Assembly: GCF_937981295.1 (NCBI RefSeq) | Contig: NZ_CALJPC010000001.1 | Coordinates: forward strand, 1 to 64,000 | From: an uncultured Campylobacter sp. | Lineage (GTDB): Bacteria; Campylobacterota; Campylobacteria; Campylobacterales; Campylobacteraceae | Length of the DNA: 64,000 nucleotides | Direction: 5' to 3' | In this document: piece by piece, positions 59,638 to 64,000 of the stretch | Layout of the letters: the number at the start of each line of letters is the position of its first letter | Position numbering within the stretch: position 1 is the stretch's first letter | Made by a program: the position numbers and the translations under genes | Notes under the pieces: generated by a model | Seen by the model: the letters and a program-made list of their open reading frames with translations, nothing else | Told to the model about the DNA's origin: nothing | Database searches by the model: none

Positions 59638-60113
59638 TGATGCTCCTTGGATTGGTTTAGACAATTTAAAATTTGATTTTTGACGCTAAAAGCCCTGCCG
59701 CTACTTGGGTCTTGGTTGTAGATATCGTCGATTTTATAATCTCCTCCGCTACGGACGAGTTTGTAGATTATAGTCTGCGCACCGTAGGGGCAGGTTTGAG
59801 TTACTACGACAGTATCGCGCTGCCCTAGCTCAAAATCATATTTCGCATCGTCGCAGACATCTTGACCGCCGATTACCGGATCGTAGTCCAAGCAGCCAAC
59901 CTCACCTTCGCCAGCAGATGCTTCATCCTGCATAAGCGCAGATTTGAAAGAAGCCGATAAGACATTTTTGTGATCGCCGAAATAGGTATCCTTGATGTAT
60001 AGACTTTTTACTAAACTTATTCTGGCGTCGTTCGCGGAATTTTTCGCGCTATTAGCATCGCTGCCGCTTGCCGACAAAATAGCACAAATTATAAAAAATA
60101 GAGCTTTTTTCAC
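59634..60113 (-). CDS. Small secreted protein of unknown function
   Basis: The 159-residue protein has a signal peptide (MKKALFFIICAILSASGS) and four cysteines in the mature chain (CLDYDP, VCDDA, TCPYG, LNCLN) that could form two disulphides. VVVTQTCPYGAQTIIYKLVRSGGDYKIDDIYN looks like a small beta-rich NTF2/DUF3828-type core, which is only a guess. It is placed between cysE (10-bp gap) and aspB (4-bp overlap), so it is co-transcribed with amino-acid genes. Confidence 0.6.
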   Translation of the reverse strand: MKKALFFIICAILSASGSDANSAKNSANDARISLVKSLYIKDTYFGDHKNVLSASFKSALMQDEASAGEGEVGCLDYDPVIGGQDVCDDAKYDFELGQRDTVVVTQTCPYGAQTIIYKLVRSGGDYKIDDIYNQDPSSGRAFSVKNQILNCLNQSKEHQ

Positions 60114-60123
60114 TTTAACCCTC

Positions 60124-60819
60124 TTATTTTAATGATTTCAGATACTCTTCGTAGAATTTATTTAGATCCTCATCCATTGCGGCGATATCTTTTCTGCCGC
60201 TGCAGATGCACTCTTCTAAAATTTCGATACGCTTGATGAGATATTTGATAAGCTCCTGGCTGATATCGGGAATTTTATTATGCGCTAAAGGATCGCTCTC
60301 GCAGCTTCCTAAAATTCTAGCGGGCACGCCCACGGCGGTACAGTTTGGCTCGACATCCTTTACGACGACGGAATTTGCGCCGATTTTGGAATTTTCGCCG
60401 ATGGTGATGTTGCCTAGCACTTTGGCTCCCGCGCCTACTACGACGCCGTTTTGCAGCGTCGGATGGCGCTTGCCGTGCTCTAAGCTCACGCCGCCGAGAG
60501 TGACGCCCTGATAGATCAGACAGTTATCGCCGATGATCGCCGTTTCTCCGATGACAAGCCCCGTAGCGTGGTCGAAAAATACGCCCGAGCCGATCTGTGC
60601 GCCCGGGTTGATATCTACGGCGGTGATTATGCGGCTAAGTCCGCTAATCGCGCGAGCTATGAGCTTAAAACCTCGCTCGTAGAAAAAATGCGCGAAGCGA
60701 TAATTTATTAGCGCCCAGACGCCTGGATAGCAGAAAAATATCTCAAATACGCTATTGCATGCGGGGTCTTGACGCAAGGGCTCGGTAAAGTCTTGTTTTA
60801 AAATTTGCCAAAAACTCAT
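60124..60819 (-). CDS. cysE: Serine O-acetyltransferase
   Basis: This 231-residue left-handed beta-helix enzyme makes O-acetylserine for cysteine synthesis. INPGAQIGSGVFFDHATGLVIGE (with the active His) and LEHGKRHPTLQNGVVVGAGAKVLG are the hexapeptide-repeat core. The C-terminus is extended by about 60 residues (LIKYLIKRIEILEECICSGRKDI), perhaps a coiled coil. It overlaps speA by 4 bp. Confidence 0.93.
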   Translation of the reverse strand: MSFWQILKQDFTEPLRQDPACNSVFEIFFCYPGVWALINYRFAHFFYERGFKLIARAISGLSRIITAVDINPGAQIGSGVFFDHATGLVIGETAIIGDNCLIYQGVTLGGVSLEHGKRHPTLQNGVVVGAGAKVLGNITIGENSKIGANSVVVKDVEPNCTAVGVPARILGSCESDPLAHNKIPDISQELIKYLIKRIEILEECICSGRKDIAAMDEDLNKFYEEYLKSLK

Positions 60820-62654
60820 TTGATTGTCTTTAAGTAGCTATTGTCGTTTAAAAACAGATATAGTTCGCCCAGGATATGCTTTTTCTCTTTATCTCCGATA
60901 AGATTTGATTTTTCGACGCGCTCGTTTAGGCTTTCGCGGATATCTACTACGTCGTAGTCCATATCCTCCAAGATGTCGATGACCGATTGAGATTCGATAA
61001 AATCCTTGATCTCAAAGCCGCCGTCATCCTTTAAAATCACGGTCGCCTCTGTTGGGTGTGCAAAGAGGTTGTGGCTCATGCCAAGCACCTCCTGGTAGGC
61101 TCCGACAAGAAAAAAGCCCAAAAAATACTCCTCTTTTTCAGGATCGAAATCGTGCAGAAATAGCGGATTTTTTTGACTGTCGAATTCTATCTCGCCGTCG
61201 CTATCGCAGGTGATATCCCAGATCGACGCCGATAGCGTGGCGCGCTCGTCCAGCCTCTCTAGCGGCATGATCGGGAAGTGCTGCTTGATGCCCCAAAAAT
61301 CGGGCAGGCTTTGAAAGATCGAGAAATTTACCAAATAGCGTTCTTGGGCGTTGCCTAAGGAGTTTAAGAAATTGCTGTATTCTTGCTTGTTGCCTAAAAT
61401 TCCATACGCCTTTCGCATTATTAGATGAACCAAAATTTCGCCGTTTGAGCGGTCGATCAGATCGACGTATCCTAGATCAAAAAGGGTAAGCACGCTCTCC
61501 ATATGCGACATAGCATCGTGCAGATACTCTAGCGCGTTGGACGGCTTTAGAGTTTTATACAGATCGTATAGCTCGGCGACTACCGGCGGATTGTCCTTTT
61601 TTAGGGCGAGCTTCTCTTCGGCGTATTCTTGGGTAAAAAGCTCCAAAATCGGCGCTACGAGCACCGCATGGCTGGCGGCTACGTATCTTCCGCTCTCGAT
61701 AAAGATATCCGGCTCGGCCTCTTTTTTATCCTCTGCGATCGATTTTAGCAAAAAAACCACGTCGTTGGCGTATTCTTTTAGCGTATAGTTGCGGTTGGAG
61801 CTTTCTTTGGCTTGGGAGTATTCGATAGCGAGACCTCCGCCTAAATTTATGGATTTTAAATTTTTTGCGCCCATTTTGCGAAGCTCGGTGTAGATGTTAC
61901 CCGCCTCGATGAGGGCCTTTTTGAGCGGATGGATCTCTGTAATCTGTGAGCCGATATGAAAGTGGATCATCGTAAACTGCTCGATGAGGTCGTTTTTCTT
62001 GAGTAAGTTTATCGCCTCTATAAGCTCGGTCGAGGTAAGACCGAATTTAGAATTTATCCCGCCGCTTTTCGCCCACATACCACTTCCGGAGTTGTGCAGC
62101 CTGATGCGAAGCCCGATGAATGGCTTTGGCGCGAATCGCTCCTTAGCCGTTTCGATGATGGTTTCAAGCTCGTTTAACCCCTCGATCGTAAGCGTTACGT
62201 TATGCCCCATCTCTGCGGCGATGAAGCCGATATTGATGAGCTCCTTATCTTTAAAACCGTTTACGGTGATCGGCGCGCCGTATTTGTTATACGCCATTGC
62301 TAGCAGCAGTTCGGGCTTGCTGCCGGCCTCGAGTCCGTATCCGTAAGGCTCGCCGATATCGACTAAATTTTTAACGAAGCCCGGGAATTGATTTACCTTA
62401 AGCGGATAGACGGCGTGGAATTTTCCCTTGTAATCAAACTCCTTAATAGCGCGGTTAAAATTTGAGTAAATTTCAACGATCTGCTTTTTGATGAGGTGCG
62501 GGAAGCGCAGCAGTATCGGGCCTCGCACGCCGTCTGCGCGGATCTCTTTTATGATATCTACCAAAGGCTGCTTGAAATCGGAGTTTAGGCATAGTTTGCC
62601 GCCGTCTATCGTGAAGTTGGAATTCCCCCAAATATTTAGTCCGTAATCGCTCAT
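60816..62654 (-). CDS. speA: Biosynthetic arginine decarboxylase
   Basis: A 612-residue PLP enzyme turning arginine into agmatine on the way to polyamines. N-terminal YGLNIWGNSNFTI, PLP lysine in HAVYPLKVNQ near 90, GYGLEAGSKPELLLAM, the barrel block FHIGSQIT, and CDSDGEI with the catalytic Cys in the C-terminal beta domain are all visible. Overlaps hisS by 4 bp and cysE by 4 bp. Confidence 0.95.
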   Translation of the reverse strand: MSDYGLNIWGNSNFTIDGGKLCLNSDFKQPLVDIIKEIRADGVRGPILLRFPHLIKKQIVEIYSNFNRAIKEFDYKGKFHAVYPLKVNQFPGFVKNLVDIGEPYGYGLEAGSKPELLLAMAYNKYGAPITVNGFKDKELINIGFIAAEMGHNVTLTIEGLNELETIIETAKERFAPKPFIGLRIRLHNSGSGMWAKSGGINSKFGLTSTELIEAINLLKKNDLIEQFTMIHFHIGSQITEIHPLKKALIEAGNIYTELRKMGAKNLKSINLGGGLAIEYSQAKESSNRNYTLKEYANDVVFLLKSIAEDKKEAEPDIFIESGRYVAASHAVLVAPILELFTQEYAEEKLALKKDNPPVVAELYDLYKTLKPSNALEYLHDAMSHMESVLTLFDLGYVDLIDRSNGEILVHLIMRKAYGILGNKQEYSNFLNSLGNAQERYLVNFSIFQSLPDFWGIKQHFPIMPLERLDERATLSASIWDITCDSDGEIEFDSQKNPLFLHDFDPEKEEYFLGFFLVGAYQEVLGMSHNLFAHPTEATVILKDDGGFEIKDFIESQSVIDILEDMDYDVVDIRESLNERVEKSNLIGDKEKKHILGELYLFLNDNSYLKTIK

Positions 62655-63892
62655 GCTCTATCCTTAAAAAATGCTTCGACCTCTTTAAATTTAATCGCAA
62701 AGGTGCTTTGATCTTCCAAATTTTTGCACCATACCTCGGCGCGATCAAACTCGTCCTGCCCGATGCAAAGGCAAAATTTCACCTCCGCCCCGTCGGCCGC
62801 TTTTAAATGCTTGGCTAGGCTCTTGGGCTCGTATGAAATTTGAGTTTTACAAAGCTTTCGCAGCTTTAGCGCAAATGAAAACGCCGTGCTAACAAACGCC
62901 TCATCCAGCGCGCCGATATAAAGACCCTCGCGCTCTTGAGGGGCTTCACGCGTTTTTAAAATTTCGGCTATTCGCTCGATACCGATCGCGAAGCCCACGC
63001 CCGCCGTCTTTCTACCGCCTAAAAACTCCACGAGCCTGTCGTAGCGCCCGCCGCCGCCTACGGCGCTTTGCGCGCCAAGCTCGCTTGAGACGAACTCAAA
63101 GGCGGTTTTGCAGTAGTAATCAAGCCCGCGCACGAGCTTCGCATCAATCTCAAATTTTTGTCCGTTTTGGGTTAAAATTCTTTGCAGCTGCGCAAATTCC
63201 GCGGCGCAGGCGTCGTTTAAATTTTCAGTTATAAGAGGCGCGGTGGCTAAAATTTTCTGGCAGCTTTCGTTTTTGCAGTCCAGTACGCGGATCGGATTGG
63301 TGTCGATGCGCCTTTGGCAGTCCTCGCAGAGCTTGTCTTCGCGTTCTTGCAAGAAATTTACGAGCTTGGTTTTATACGCGGGCATGCACTCCTCATCGCC
63401 TAAAGAGTTGATTTTAAGCGTTGCGGAGACATTCAGCTCGCGTAAAATTTGAGCTAACATCAAAATCACGCTCGCATCCTCATAGACGCTATTTTCGCCG
63501 AAACACTCGACGCCGAATTGATGAAACTCGCGCAGACGCCCCTTTTGCGGGCGCTCATAGCGAAACATTGAGCCTTGATAATAAAATTTATGCACGCCGC
63601 CGCTGCGGTCTAGCTTTTTTTCGATAAAGGCGCGCACGACGCCTGCGGTGCCTTCGGGGCGCAGGCAGACGCTATCGCCGCTTTTGTCGCTAAACTCATA
63701 CATCTCCTTGCCGACGATGTCGCTGCTCTCGCCGACGCTACGGCGAAATAGCGCGGTCTGCTCGAGTTTGGGCGTTTCGATGAGGCAAAAGCCGTAATTG
63801 CGCGCCACGCGCTCGCACACGTTTAAAATTTGCGAGTAGATGCGCGCCTGTTCGTCCAAAATATCGTTCATACCGCGAAGTGCCTTGATCAT
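62651..63892 (-). CDS. hisS: Histidyl-tRNA synthetase
   Basis: A 413-residue class II synthetase. It has motif 2 FRYERPQKGRLREFHQFGVE near 109-128, the histidine-binding LVRGLDYYCKTAFEF near 255, motif 3 GGGGRYDRL...GVGFAIGIERI near 285-315, and the anticodon domain (about 325-413). A CxxC pair (CEDCQ, near 195) and C-x-x-C-x-like CKNESCQ lie in the insertion domain. First gene of the operon hisS-speA-cysE-secreted protein-aspB. Confidence 0.95.
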   Translation of the reverse strand: MIKALRGMNDILDEQARIYSQILNVCERVARNYGFCLIETPKLEQTALFRRSVGESSDIVGKEMYEFSDKSGDSVCLRPEGTAGVVRAFIEKKLDRSGGVHKFYYQGSMFRYERPQKGRLREFHQFGVECFGENSVYEDASVILMLAQILRELNVSATLKINSLGDEECMPAYKTKLVNFLQEREDKLCEDCQRRIDTNPIRVLDCKNESCQKILATAPLITENLNDACAAEFAQLQRILTQNGQKFEIDAKLVRGLDYYCKTAFEFVSSELGAQSAVGGGGRYDRLVEFLGGRKTAGVGFAIGIERIAEILKTREAPQEREGLYIGALDEAFVSTAFSFALKLRKLCKTQISYEPKSLAKHLKAADGAEVKFCLCIGQDEFDRAEVWCKNLEDQSTFAIKFKEVEAFFKDRA

Positions 63893-63939
63893 CGATAAAA
63901 TCCTTTGTGAAATTTTAAAATTTTCAAATTTTTGCGGCG

Positions 63940-63945
63940 ATTATA
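63940..63945 (-). promoter_or_regulatory. -10 box of the hisS operon
   Basis: TATAAT on the minus strand 48 bp upstream of the hisS ATG, with AAAGGA before the start codon. It suggests that the operon starts here and is not only read through from the gene further right. Confidence 0.65.
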
Positions 63946-63956
63946 GTTAAATTTTC

Positions 63957-64000
63957 CTAAATTTTAAGCCCTGCCGCTCGCAGCAACGTATCGATTCTGC
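63957..64000 (-). CDS. Possible C-terminus of the gene upstream of hisS (partial)
   Basis: One minus-strand frame reads RIDTLLRAAGLKI then TAG at the window edge. In C. jejuni a thymidylate kinase gene (tmk) lies upstream of hisS, so this may be its end, but 13 codons are too few to tell; other frames are also open to the edge. Confidence 0.2.
   Translation of the reverse strand, partial: RIDTLLRAAGLKI

Overview
The window looks like chromosomal DNA of a Campylobacter species, probably one of the more GC-rich oral species (C. gracilis / rectus / showae type; this is inference). The reasons are the CosR orphan regulator, the split pyruvate carboxylase subunit next to bpt, the order argG-rplI-hslV-hslU-era, the Cts transformation genes, an Fcc-type periplasmic flavocytochrome, the block aspB-cysE-speA-hisS, TATAAT-type promoters with poor -35 boxes, and SD-led genes packed with ATGA overlaps. 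No insertion sequence, prophage, CRISPR array or rRNA is visible. There is one tRNA (Leu-CAA).

Layout. 0-5 kb: a lone MetI permease, cosR, hup, tRNA-Leu, pycA-hypothetical-bpt. 5.5-13.9 kb: a secreted beta-propeller protein, lptB-tsaE-S4 protein, argG, rplI-hslV-hslU, era. 14-23.4 kb: one compact operon for the DNA-uptake machine: a PilM/PilN-like fusion, PilO-like, PilP-like, secretin CtsD, ATPase CtsP, a membrane TPR protein, a secreted protein, CtsE and CtsF, ended by a strong terminator. 23.5-31 kb: ftsK with an apparently non-canonical start, a 1.85-kb degenerate-repeat desert, ftsW-murG, a Sel1-like protein. 31.4-35.2 kb: htpG behind a perfect sigma70 promoter with a CIRCE-like half-site, then an OprD-type porin. 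35.8-39.6 kb: a three-gene periplasmic reductase operon (flavoprotein, tetrahaem cytochrome, NapC/NrfH-type quinol dehydrogenase) divergent from a LysR regulator, with a palindromic operator between them. 40-57.7 kb: an aryl-polyene-type biosynthesis cluster on the minus strand (PPTase, lipoprotein, three ketosynthase-family proteins, ketoreductase, dehydratases, two ACPs, acyltransferases, AMP-ligase, LolA-like carrier, MMPL exporter). 58.4-64 kb: aspB, a small secreted protein, cysE, speA, hisS.

The signal that runs through the whole window and is not explained by genes is an extreme abundance of AAATTT and its R/Y variants (AAATTC, GAATTT, GAATTC), i.e. RAATTY. In several places it sits once per unit in degenerate tandem repeats with regular periods (27 bp near 181-250, about 26-27 bp at 39.6-39.9 kb, 36 bp at 50.1-50.4 kb). 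The same units fill long intergenic gaps and have expanded linkers inside proteins of the aryl-polyene cluster. RAATTY is the motif whose methylation by CtsM marks DNA for uptake in C. jejuni, and the window also carries the Cts uptake machine, so I propose that these repeats are uptake-driven. That link is a hypothesis.
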